Source: Malachius bipustulatus (Eukaryota; Arthropoda; Insecta; Coleoptera; Melyridae). From it: DNA of 64,000 bases. Shown here piece by piece: positions 48,536 to 61,100 of the stretch. The notes beneath the pieces are model-generated. The model was given only the letters and a program-made list of their open reading frames with translations, did not search any database and was not told where the DNA came from. Position 1 is the stretch's first letter. Each line of letters starts with the position of its first letter. A program made the translations under genes and the position numbers. Where the stretch lies: contig OU342634.1 in assembly GCA_910589415.1 (NCBI GenBank), positions 44,622,723 to 44,686,722 of the forward strand, written 5' to 3'.

Positions 48536-51500
48536 ACAAAATTTTGCTGGAAATTAATCGAAGCCCTCTCCCTGGCCGAAAGCGTGGCTGCGTGGCCAAA
48601 GCGTGGCTCGGGTTTTCGGCAAAAACTTTCTTGGGATCCTTGGAAGCTACAGCGGTATAACTCCTCTCCAGCATTTCAGCGATATCACTCCTTTCTAACA
48701 TTCCGTCAGGATCCACAGTCCGCATGAACAAAGAAGAACAACGTTCATAAAGCTCAGTTTACAAATAATGTAAACAGATCCGTTGCATTCTTATCTCATA
48801 GTAGCAGTATGAAGCAGGTAAAAGCATCAAATTAAATTGATAAGCTACCGGAGCGAGATGATTTTTCAAAAACAAAAACAGGGTGAGGCTAATCTATGTA
48901 ATTCAAACGGTTAAACATGAGTATATAATGTATTCTATGTATATGATTATCGTTATTACATATTGTATTGTCGCCCGGTGAGATCACTCGGGCGATAGTC
49001 GGCCCACTCAGATACGAATCTCTTGGCATTATACTGACTTACTTCTTCACTTTAACGTTATTATTTTTACTTACAGCGATTCTCCATGGGGGACTTCGCC
49101 GACAGTACGGGGTCCCCCGTTTGAGGTAATCATTGCCACACATGGTCGAATCCAATTTGAATTCGATCGGTTAGTCCCGTTGAATAAAATATAGAGATTT
49201 TCAATTATCTGTACTCTAGGATCTAAATCTTCCAATCGAACTTTTATTTTTCACTTCGAATGTGACTCAGCGAAGAATATCCATCTATTATAATTTATTA
49301 GATATGAAAAAAGGTGTGGGTTCTTTTGTCACTGCATGTCTTTTTTGTCTTCGTAACTGTCTGCTATTATGATAAATATTTTATAGCGCACACCTAGGTA
49401 TAATAATATATTTTTCAAAATCATGATTGATTGCCCCCAAAAAAATGTCAATTCAGAAATTATCATTACCTGGGGGCACAGATGTCTTTTAAATGGGCAA
49501 GTACTACTAAAGCTCTCAACTCTCACCTTCTTGAATTCTGTCGTAACACATACCTACTAAAAGATATATCGTAATTGCGCCGCTGGTTTTAAATCTACGT
49601 GGACAAGTTAATTGTTTATACAATCGATAATTACTGTACAGTAAAGGCTACTGAATATTGCGAAATCCCAACGCATGACAGATGAATATAATCAGACCGT
49701 GCACTGTTTCAAATGAACACTTTCAAAGAAATAAATAACAAAGGCAATTACACGGCGAGAAATTGCATTTAAATTGACTACAGCAATTACTAGCGACCTT
49801 CGGGTCTCCACTTGCCTCTTCTTAGTTGTTATAATCTTAGCTTTGTTTCTAGTTAATAATCTCGGTGGCTGAAGAAGGAGATAATCTGCAAGCTCGCAAT
49901 TGACACACAAGAAAGAGTTCGCCAGGATGACATTTATACGGTAAAATGGCTCCACCACTGTACCGTTCACTTTTACTGCAAACTATGTAGGTATGTATGT
50001 ATGCATATTCAAGTATATGCATCCTTGCCCTTGGTATAAAGCTCACAATTATCAATATAATATAAAAACTAGTTTTTTTTTATATAGTTTGGCATATTGA
50101 CATATTATGATTTTGAATGAAATTTTCGAATTTTCGAATCAGTTTTTTCGAGATACCTGAAAAACGACGAACTTAACAGGAAATTTCTTCAGATTAAAAA
50201 AATAGCGCTGATATGAAGCCTGCAAGAGACTTTTCGCTAGGACTCAACGTTTCTGAAAAAAACATGTGGCATTTAATAAAAGAAAATCAAAATTGAAAGG
50301 TACCTACCTTTACCAATAAAAATTCAGATAGGTGGTACCTTGTAAAAATAATACCGCCCTGAACCCCTGAACGGGGGACTTTAATTTCCTACCTGGAAAG
50401 TACCTACAACAGCGAAAACTGGTATAAAAATTATATGAAAAATTCTGGTGTCATCATATCATTAAAAAGAATTCGAAAAGTAAAAAAGGATCGGGCATTT
50501 AGGGAACGTCTTTATGTGATTATTGTTTCTTTTTTTATTTTTATTAAGCAATGTGTCCTGATCATTAATTTGTGTTGCTTTTATTATCTTAGAAATCTCA
50601 GAATTATTGCCAATTCAATGACAAATTAATGCTACCGGTTAAGAAAAAGACAATCGTTAATAAAAAGAGAAATAAAAATAAACACTTAGTGTAGACAAAA
50701 AAATTAATCGTCCTCTCCAAGTTGCATAATGGCACTGGCACTGGCACTATACAATTTTGTTCTCGATGAGTTCCGATGGAGGCTGTGTTAACATTGTTGT
50801 CTAATAACCATATAGGATTGCGGGAACAATTCTAACTAAGTAACTTGAGTTAACGAAGACATTAAATTCTCGACCAACCGTCAGCGTCCAAGAGGTAATA
50901 AGCGAACCTTTGCTATCCGACATGGAGAATTCGAACGGAACAAATTACGAATTATTTCAAATGACTCTGCATTTGATTCGATCTTGTCCTGTGAAACTCT
51001 TCTTTATCCGTTGGCCTGAAGAGTGAAAAAGCGTAATTTAGGGTTCCTTCTCAAGTCTTTTGTTGTTGTTTTGACGTCTTGAGGCTCCAAATGAGCTACT
51101 TTGTATTTATGCAAAGTACCAACTCGAGCAGCCAGGGAAAATCCATTTATCGATTCCTCAAGTAGGTACTGTGCCATAGCCTACTTGCCAATTTAGAAGC
51201 GGTGAGTTTGTTCCTTCCACTGGTTCGTGTTTTCAGCGAGGTAAATTAGAGGTTTCTTTCAAACTTACAGTTTATTTTTAATGCGCGCAATACCTGACTT
51301 CACTAAAACTACTTTAAATTACATATAGCCCCTGATGGAGTTTTTTTCGCGAGTTCCGCTTCGCAAAGAAATCGTAAAAGTACCTACCTACCTGTAAATG
51401 TAAAATGTAAAATAGGCGTCTTTAGAGCTAAAAAATATTACTCAGGAAACATTAAAATAAAACCGGCTGCAGATAAATCTGAGGTAATAATTTTATAATT

Positions 51501-52908
51501 GAACCAGCAGCGTAGGAATTATCTGACCATTAATTCCAAATAGGGCTTAATTGCCAGAGTAATCTTGCAATTTCATATTCATTATACGTTTAGGATAACA
51601 GTGCATGTCTTTAGATGTTGACTTAATTGAGATATTATAAAAACAAACTAGCAATTATTAGTTCCATTTTACCGTGACATTTAAGAAAATTGCCCCCAAT
51701 TATGATTAAAGGTATGCCGCGGATTATTTTCTCTAATAATTATTCAATGTAAACTGGAAATCCGAGCAAATTCTTTCGATTCATGGAGAACCTGACATCT
51801 GCGATGCAATTTCATAAAATAAGATCTAGGAATATCTTTACATCTAGTTTGTAGCAGGGCAGAATCTTGATAAGTTTTAAAAATTCAATATTCTTCAGAG
51901 CTTTTATTAAAGAAAAGATTTTCTGAACTCGATCCCCCATTATTATCTGGTAACTTAAGAGACTACCTTCTAGTGACTTATCTGCCATGAAATCTCAAAT
52001 TTAATACAATTTTCCACGTAAATATGTCTCTTTGGAGATTTGACGGTTGAATAGCGACTGCTTTTAAAATTTTAACACCTCGACATTTTTCTATCGGATC
52101 CCCAAGTCTGTGCCATTGTGCCGGGGCACCTGGATCTTCTATTCATCGTTGTTTGGACAAACAAGCATACGTGTTAGTGTATCGAGCTATGCTTTTATCC
52201 AGCTCGCATGGAACTAGGAGTCCGTCGACTGTGAAATTGCAAAGGCCAGGTGTCCGTCATTGTGGGCATTCCTCGACAAATTATATCAACATAAACGGCC
52301 CTAAATACGTCCCTTTGTAACGCCGTGGCAAATTGTTCAATTCGTCGGAAAATAGCTGACCGTTGCGTCTGTCCGATTTGTTTTCCGAATCATGCAAATC
52401 GAAATGACACCGCATGCGGAAATTGCTGTTTCGTCCCAACCTGCTCTGAATTGCATTTTCATTTCAACTCTGTTTATTGCTTTCGTGTTCGTAGCCGACG
52501 GTATAGAACGCGTCCATTTTGAACGATTTTTTTTATTTTATATACGCACTGAGAAGAGAAGAAATGAACGTACCGGGTGAACGATTTTAATTACTGCGAA
52601 GTCAGAAATGCAATTTTATTTATAGAGAATATAATAATAATTATGATTACGTACCAGTATAAATAGCAATAAGAATTACGTGTGTAAATTATTTGTTTCC
52701 TTTACTTAAATAGTGGTAAGGGCGAATTCGTTCGCATTATTTAGACTTTATTAGGTACCTATATGGCCCTTGTGAGAAAGGCAAATTATAAAATTTTTAT
52801 AGTTTCAAAGATCGGTTGTGAAAAACCTGAATAAAAATCCATTTTAATATTTCCAAAGTGCCATTTCATTTCAGCCATGTGCGTCTAAACGTACAAAAAT
52901 CCTCTATA

Positions 52909-53898
52909 TACAGGGTGCACCATGTATCCTTCTCTATATTGCTATCTCCTGAACGCTAAGAGATACAGGGTCGGTTAACCAAGTCCAAAGGAGCGCAATT
53001 TTGTGGCCATCTCGATTCCGTCGAGACATACAAGATATCTGTCACCGTTCCTGAAATATCCTGAAAAAACTGAAAAATCTAGATTTCTTAATTTTTCCAT
53101 ATCTTTTTTATTATTGGAGATTAATGAATAATTTTTTTGTTGGCTTACATAAGTCGTCAAGAGCTACCCATCTGACATTTCAAAAATTTTCAAAGCCGAC
53201 TAGATCCCAGAATTTTCAGAGTCAACTTTCGTTTTTCTTATAGCCACCATATTGTTTTTTCATGTTCTTCGATATAAAAAAAATCATAAAAACTACAAAT
53301 TGTTAAACTTAAAAAAAAATTATTCTTCTTTTTTCTTTACAAAAAAGACATATTTTTAGACCGAATTTCATAGATAAATTAAAAAACCATAAGGGCACTA
53401 TTTCGGCGTATTTTACAAATGTTGACGTTTTTCGACGATTTTTTTTAGGTTTTTCTTTGAAAAAAGAAGAATAAAAAAATTTTAAATTTATTTTTTGAAG
53501 TTTATTAATTTTTGGTTTCCATTATTTTTTTCATATCGAACGACATAAAAAGATAATATAGCGGCCATAAGAAAAACGAAAGTTGACTGTGAAATCTCTT
53601 GGATCTAGTAGGCTTTGATAATTTTTGAAATGTCAGATGGATAGCTCTTAACGGCTTATGTAAGTCTACAAAAAATTATTTATTAATTTTCAAAAATAAG
53701 AAAGATATCACGAAAATAAGATTTCTCGTTTTTTCAGTTTTTTCAGGATATTTCAGGAACGGTCACAGATATCTTGCATGTTTTGACGAATTCGAGACGG
53801 CCACAAAACTGCGCATCTTTTCTCTAATTTAACCGACCCTGTATCTCTTAGCGTTCAGGAGATAGCAATATAGAGAAGGATACATGGTGCACCCTGTA
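52909..53898. mobile_element. Long fold-back element, TACAGGGTGCACC ends, flanking TA
   Basis: A ~990-bp near-palindrome. The left end is TACAGGGTGCACCATGTATC and the right end GATACATGGTGCACCCTGTA, each flanked by TA. The arms extend over about 430 bp: CTATCTCCTGAACGCTAAGA, TGACATTTCAAAAATTTTC and TCAACTTTCGTTTTTCTTAT all have partners. The centre lies near 53410-53450. Ends match the 6261-7140 element for TACAGGGTG while the interiors differ, so they are related families or share a transposase. Confidence 0.85.
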
Positions 53899-54010
53899 TA
53901 GAAAAATCAATAAATTCTGTATAAATTTTAACAATTACGGTCAAGCTGAAATTTTCGTATACATTTTTCAAACGAAAAAAAAAACTATATAACTCTAAAA
54001 AGCAAAAAAA

Positions 54011-54079
54011 ATGCACTCCATGAGCGGGATTCGAACCACGACCTTCTGAGTGAAAGTGCACCGTTCATCTAGTAAGGGA
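54011..54079 (-). tRNA. tRNA-like remnant (Glu-like) or SINE head, probably non-functional
   Basis: Minus strand: a box-A-like TAGATGAACGG, then CACTTTCACTC, which matches the tRNA-Glu anticodon loop with TTC. GGTTCGAATCC follows, a perfect B box, and then a T8 run at 54010-54003 (Pol III terminator). Acceptor and T stems do not pair properly, so a working tRNA is unlikely. A decayed tRNA or tRNA-derived SINE is the better reading. Confidence 0.45.
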
Positions 54080-54229
54080 TGTTTTTAAATTAGGGTTGGC
54101 TATGGAAAAATTGAATTTGGAATGTTTTGGAAAGCTTTAAAATACCTTTGACAAGCCGGCATATGAGCAAAGTGGAATTAATTTGAACTTTATTAGGAAC
54201 CAATAGCTAAAACCGACTGGCCAGGGTTC

Positions 54230-55165
54230 CCAACTTTTGGGGAAAATGTCACAGCCAACTTTAATTTAAAAGCATCTGGAATGGAAGATGCATCGTGGTA
54301 TTTTTTCGGACATTTTTCAGTTTTGGCTCTATATCTCCTAAAATATGCATTTTTCGACGAAAGCCGTTATATGCATATGTTTTTGAAGAGCATTAAAGTG
54401 TGACAATTTAGGCCCAACCGGAGCTCTGTAAGGTCAATTAGTCACCGAATTACACCATTTGAAAATGGGCCATTTTATCTAGAAAGTGAAAAAATTTAGT
54501 TTTAGACCTTTTTAGACCGAAATTTCTGCTAAACCATCCTAATATACGAAAAAAATTGATGGAATAGAAGTTGTAGGCAATTTAATTATCCTCAAATTAA
54601 GCGCAGAGCGGGGTCTGTAGGTCTCGTAATTCTTTCAAAATTTAAATAAATACTATCGAATTCTTCCAGAAGTGTTCCAAAACCTTTTTATCTTGTCTTT
54701 TTTGTATTTTTTGGTGTGGTAATACTGGTAATGAAAAAGAAGCCATGCAATCGTTTTGAAGGCACCCAATAAAAAAAATCGTTTAGAAAAATGCGATTTT
54801 ACCTTATATGTGTTTTTTTTAACTACAAGGCCTATACAGACCTCGCTCTGCGCTTAATTTGAAGATAATTAAATTGCCTACAACTTCTATTTTATGAAGT
54901 CTACTCGTAGGATCAATGGTTCAGCAGGAATTTCAGTCTAAAAAGGTCAAAAACTTAAATTTTCAGAGCTCCACTTGAGCCAATTGTTACCCATTTCATG
55001 TTCTCCAAAAACATGTAATGGCTTTCGTCAAAAAAAATTCGTAAAAAAAAATGCCACAGTTTAGGAGATACAGAGCAAAAACTGAAAAAAGTCCAAAAAT
55101 TTCGCGGTTTTTCATGTGCTACGCTTTTTTCACAACTTTAGTGGGTTGTAAACTTGGGTATACAA
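54230..55165. mobile_element. Long fold-back element, ~400-bp diverged arms
   Basis: Left-arm strings CAGTTTTGGCTCTATATCTC, GACGAAAGCCGTTA, TAGTTTTAGACCTTTTTAGAC and TTGTAGGCAATTTAATTATC have complements in order on the right (54830-55110). The centre is near 54720. Arms have diverged more than in the 52.9-kb element, suggesting an older insertion. The outer ends are not sharply defined. Confidence 0.75.
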
Positions 55166-58100
55166 TGCCCTAAATGGTAATGGGTCGAAACAACATAGGT
55201 ACTAAAAATTAAAGATACATCCTGTTTTGTTGATTTATTGTTGATGTTGACTGGCCTATGCTGAGCTGACGAAAATACTAATGGAAAAAATATCTACCTA
55301 AATATCTTTCAAATTGCCCACTTAGTATACATAGAAAAGTTAAAAATCAGTATCTGAGGAAAAAAAATTAGGGGCTATTTCTATTGTGGCCCTTGGAATT
55401 TTAATTTTGACAATATTAGTACCTACCTATACTTCTTAATTAAGGCAGTTTTTCTCGTTTTTGTGCGACAGCGGTCACTTAGCTTCTATGGATCCAGTAT
55501 TTTTAATAATTGGAAGAAATTTTCCTCACCAAGGAGATACTTGCTCTGATGAATCACACGTGGAAGTTTACACAGTTTAAAATTATTAAACAAATAAAAA
55601 CTAATACATAAAAACAATACCGGTCATGAATTATAAATGTACATAGTAATAAACCTAAGTACAGGGAGGTTCGATTTAGTATTACTGTATACTTTCCACC
55701 GGCAATTTATCTAGGCATTTCCTTTATCCCAGTAATTTATGGCTTATTTACGTCGCCTTACATAAAATATAAATCAAGTCCACCATGATGGTTTTAAGTT
55801 CAGTCACTCGCTAGAGCAATGCATATATCCTACTATCGCAAAAGCAAACAACACAAATGAGAATAAATTGAATTATGGTTATTTGGTAATAATACCCACA
55901 TTGTCTTTGAGATTTAACAAAGTGAAATGGTTAATTGAAATGAATTGTACCCCCACACGTCAGAATGTATATACAATACCAGCACCGGCAACAGCAACAA
56001 CTATAACAGTTCACTCACTCATCTTTGCCGGGATAAATTCAAATTCATTTTTTTTTTTTAGAAAGAAGAATATGTTGGACCATGCCCAGTGACAAAGTAA
56101 CGGTTAGAAATCCCTTCGACGATTCGTTCGTTGATGTCGCTGCGCGTTATTTACGATAGACGAATCACGGCATGATATCGATTTCGTGAATTATTGTTTC
56201 TTTAATATCCAACGAACAATCAATCTTTTACACATGGAGAAGTCGCCGATCTAACTGGAGATATTAATCATTCCAGAAGTTATGCATTGGCTGTCTTTTA
56301 CGCAATACACCAAGGATAGGTCCTACCGTTCCTCTGACAGTGATTTTTCACTACGCTTGACCTGCGCTGCCCGAAAATGGTAGTCCAATCAAATTTGAAC
56401 CTTTCATATTAAAAATGCCTCTAGAGGTTTATTCTTCGATTGATCATTTCATGATGTAATGAGGTACATATACGTACACTTGTATAAGTAAATGGCATTT
56501 AAGTATTTAAGCGTCCTACTTTTAACATTAGAAAACAATGAACGAACTTCAATGTATTACAATTTACTTTTTCATATATTTACATCCCACGAAGTACCAT
56601 ACGTAGGTATATGTAAAAATAATCCTTAAGCTTGTCTTCTTATTTGAATACCAAAGAGCTCCCACTTAAAATAAGATTTAGGATTTTAAACGCAACGTCA
56701 GTTCCCTATACAGTTCCAGTTCTTCTCATAATAATAATTGTTAATATTTAATATAAAAATAAAAAAAGAATGAATGCAATTATGACAAAAAAGATATTTA
56801 GGTAGATTGAATTATTCTTAGATTACGAATTCTCTCTGGCATTTATTTTGGCATAAATACTTTTGGTAATTCTTCACGAATGCCAAGCCTAAATCAGGGC
56901 TTACCGCGCCGGTATAATAATCCTGTATTCGTCCATTTTGTTAAAAGCGCACCAAAGAAATCTTAACAATTTATTTCAGAGGCTTTATCCGCCAGCTCTT
57001 GTGTGTGCCTAGGGATAAAAACTGACGTTTCTTAAGTAAATCTGACATGACAAATAGTTTTTGTCAAATTTTCTCTGTTTGCGTAGGTAGTCAGATTAGC
57101 TGCCGCCGTCTCAAATCCCAAGGCGTCGCCGACTGCGGTACTTTTTGTAATATAAAACAAACGAACTTCGAGGACGTCGCATTTGTTTCAGCTTATTAGC
57201 ACTTCGTCTTTCGTCTGTCGGAGTTCCCCTCTTTCTCGCTGCTCGAAATGCATTGGCAATTAGCCTGGAAAAAGGTTAAAATATGGCGAGCCGGGACAAA
57301 AATCGGTATCGTTTGTACCGAGGATGAGATACTACAAAGGTTTCTTCGGTTGACAATAATTGGAACGCGCGAGCGAAATGAAATATGGACCGGTGTCTTT
57401 CTTTCAGCAACAACATAAACAATTAATTAAGCAGCACGGTGTTGAAATTTGGTCCGTGCATGTTGGATATTGCAGACACATAAATCGTGAACCCTCGAGG
57501 TAAGTAAGAACATTGGTGAAAATTTACGGTTTGATTTCGATGCTACATCCGGATAAATGAGAAGGGTAAATAAAACATCACTGAAATTACTTTTTCCGTT
57601 CAAAATGGCTTGAAAGAATTACGACGCCAATATCGTAAAAAGTGGCAATTTGCGTTTTTGCAATTATCAATTTAGCAAGGCAAATTTAATTATGATGAAG
57701 ATGTGCATGTCCGTCAGGGACAAGCTTATAAAATTGAGGGCTTCCAGCCTCAACATCAATCAGCAGAGATCTTACTAAAGTTATACAATAATTTAGGCAT
57801 AAATTTATCATTATGATGGACACTATAATGCTTTCATTGCTAAAGCAATATAGCTATGTAGTTGCATTGATTAGTTGAAATGTGTTAATAAAATTTTCAT
57901 CTAATTAGGCAGCGAATCTTTTATAACCGAGGGGCTTTCTCCCTGTTCACAGGCAAAGGTTTTCCGTTTCGACGAGTTTTCTGAAAGCCGGATTGATTAA
58001 TGCTTTTTCTTTTCCGATACGAAGAGGAATCGCTCAACTTAAACGTTAAATATTAAATATAAGAACTATCTGAGACAGAGTATAATGATTTATAGGAAGT

Positions 58101-61100
58101 CGAGTGAATTTGTAGGCTTCGACTTCCGACGTCTTTTTAAGACTTGAGGAAAGTTAAGTGGTGTAAATTCTGAGCGCTTTAAATATTTTCCGGCCCGCTT
58201 GATCTTCACAATGAGTCTTTCAGGAAATAACTTTTAGGAGACCTGAAAAGTAGTCCGGGAGAAGACGGATTGATGTGGTCTGGTGAGATGAGAGTGTGTC
58301 CTTGTCATTTTTATTTAACCTCTCGATAATGGTGGAATTTAAGGGCTAAGCGTCAAGTTATCGCTTTATATAATATAAAGCAGCTTTTTTAGAAATTATT
58401 CGCGTCTCTTTCATGGTCTCGATTTTAAGGGCCGTTTAATCAAATTTTGCTCGCTTTTCCTATTTAGTTTCAAATTAAAAATTAGGGTAATACGCACAGA
58501 ATGCAGTTATTTAGATAACTGAAAAAGGCCAAGTGTTATTCTCAAATTCGCTGATCATAGAAACAACTACGATTTTCTGCAGGAAGACGCATCAGCATTA
58601 TTCGGGGCAAGGCAGGAAGACTATAAAGACAACGTTCGCCTCCACCGTCGGCATTAAAACTGCAAAAGACCAGATCGGATCGCGACCTGATGAACATAAC
58701 GCAAAGGTCGTGGTCGTTTCGTAGACGTTTCCTCTTCTATCTAGATCTCTCCCAGACACGAAGTGTCACTGCTTATTGTATAATTACACAACTTTCCATT
58801 TAAATTCTGGTTTAGATTCGAGAGAGCGATTAAATATCGGGAATGCATTGATCTACAGCAATCTTCTCAGAATTGGAGAGGAACTTTCGTCAATTTATTT
58901 CCTATTAGCGTTCATTTATTTCTGATGAGCGCACAGAATGTTACTCCCTCGAGAAATCCAAATAGGTACCGTTTTGAATGAATTATAATTAATTAAACGT
59001 TTATTCAGAGGCGCACATGTGAATAATTTGATGCATTAGAAGGGAGGGTGACGATTTAAATTGAAAAGTGTCTTAAATGATTTTATAATTAATCCTCATC
59101 ACTACTTACGTATACAATTCTGTCAGGGAAAGATGAAATCTCATTCCCTGACAAATGTAAAATCCTTAAGTCAATTTTAATCCCTTATTCTAAGTGTTAA
59201 TAATCTACATTTCCATTTACTTAGAAAAATATTGAAAAATCACAGGGTTGATGAAATTTCCGCTCCTAATATATAGAAGAAACTAGAGGGGAGCGTATAA
59301 TCGAAAGATCCTAGAGCTTATCTAAAATTTCTTCAAAGCCTATTCGACCAGTTATTGAAGGAAAGCTACGGCAGTCAGTAAACGCACGGTGAACTGAATA
59401 ATATTTTTGGAGAAAAATAGAATACTAAGGGATGGTTTTTGATAAACTGACAGGATAACCATGTGGGATAAACTTGAGGGCTAGATGCAGGATAATTTTG
59501 GAGTATGCTAGTTGGTCTGGTTCAGGTTTACTGGTTAAGATTGATGATTAAAAGTTCTTTTATTATTTTATATAATTATCTGTAAATGTGAACGAAACTG
59601 CATGATGAGAGAGAAGACTTCAGCAGAAGATCCCATCTTATAGTAAAGTTAGTTACAAAGAAACCATGATTAAAGTAATTAGTTGGAATAGTCCCGAGTA
59701 AGGTGATTCCCCAAGAGTTACAGAAAAAAATTCGTTCGTGTTATGGCTTTCGTAGAAATCTTTAGGCATAGATGATCCGGAAAAAAGAGACTGAGAAGTT
59801 TTTCTCTCTTCACTGCAACAACTGATAGCTAATAAAACGAGAACCAGCGTTCAAGCTTCCATGAAGAATCATTCACAGTTCAGAAACGGCGGGCTACATG
59901 ATGGAAAACGTAAATTTAATTTTTTTACTAATTGTAGAGTTGTTGGGCACCTGTTTTAATTAGTTATATTCGAATACTTTCGAATACAAACCCGACAAAA
60001 GCTACTTTATCTTTACACACATTTCAGTAAAAGTATTTTTTTTATTTGTATACGCCTCACACAAACGAGAATGTTGCCATTACTCTGAATGACAACAAAT
60101 TCCATGTTCGCAGTTAAGGGTCCGAACGTGCCCCACAATGACGAGCAATAAAATTTTCTTCCTTTCCTGATTAAACGTTCAGTTGTGACAGGATTTCATG
60201 ACGGTATTTCAACACCCCTCATGCAAGAATGGACGGTTGTATGTCAAGTAAAATAATTATAAAGTCTCCAAAATTATTTAATGTTATAATTATAAATTTT
60301 AATTAATTAAGTAATTATTATTGTGAGCAAACTCTGGTCTCTGATCATAACATGTACTCGTTAGGGTAATTAATAATGTAATACACATATAAATTCGTAT
60401 TTGTGCATGATACAGTTTTTTCCTGATAATACACCTAAGCGATGAGAGGTCGCCTAAAAAATTGTTGAATTAATGATCAATCAATTAATTAAAACACGTT
60501 ATGTGGGTGTCCGTTCATTAGGTAAATGTTCGTTGCTATAATGGAATAATTCTTGAACCTTCAATTTTTTACAAGATACTGAAGAATATATCGAATGAAG
60601 TTTTTAATCAATTCAAAAAAATTATCTTCTCTATTTTCTCAAAACTTTAGCTAAAAGTTGCGGTATGTAGAACGAAAAAATGGCACGTATTAGATTCGCT
60701 TCTCAACCCAAGTGTCTCGCCAATTGCATTTGCATGTTCCGATTGACAGTTCACGCCAAACACAATCCTGACCGTCACCCCATCCCGACGGGGGTTAATA
60801 AAAACTCAAGAAGAGTCTCACCAGATTGCCTCTCTTCGATATTAGATATTAGCCCTGGCTTGACGGGGATTGCAACTCCGACCACCCCACGGCGAGGGTG
60901 CCAGGCCGGGGGGCAGCGCCCTGACGTGCTTAGAATGCTGGTGTGCGTATCGGTGAGGCGCTATCACGCCGGGATACGGATAGACATCCCGGCAATAAAT
61001 TATATCCTAGGGAATGGAAAAGTCCGTGTAGGATTATACGGGGTGTTCTCAGTATATTAATGCCTGGTGGGTTCATCATAATAGATCACCTCATTAGAGC

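Noticed and set aside
49692..49970. Minus-strand frame with a CVNCEL string, considered as an upstream Cys-rich exon of the receptor
   Set aside because: No pairing of acceptor and donor gives a phase-0 exon with the expected Cys pattern, and the similarity is a few residues only.
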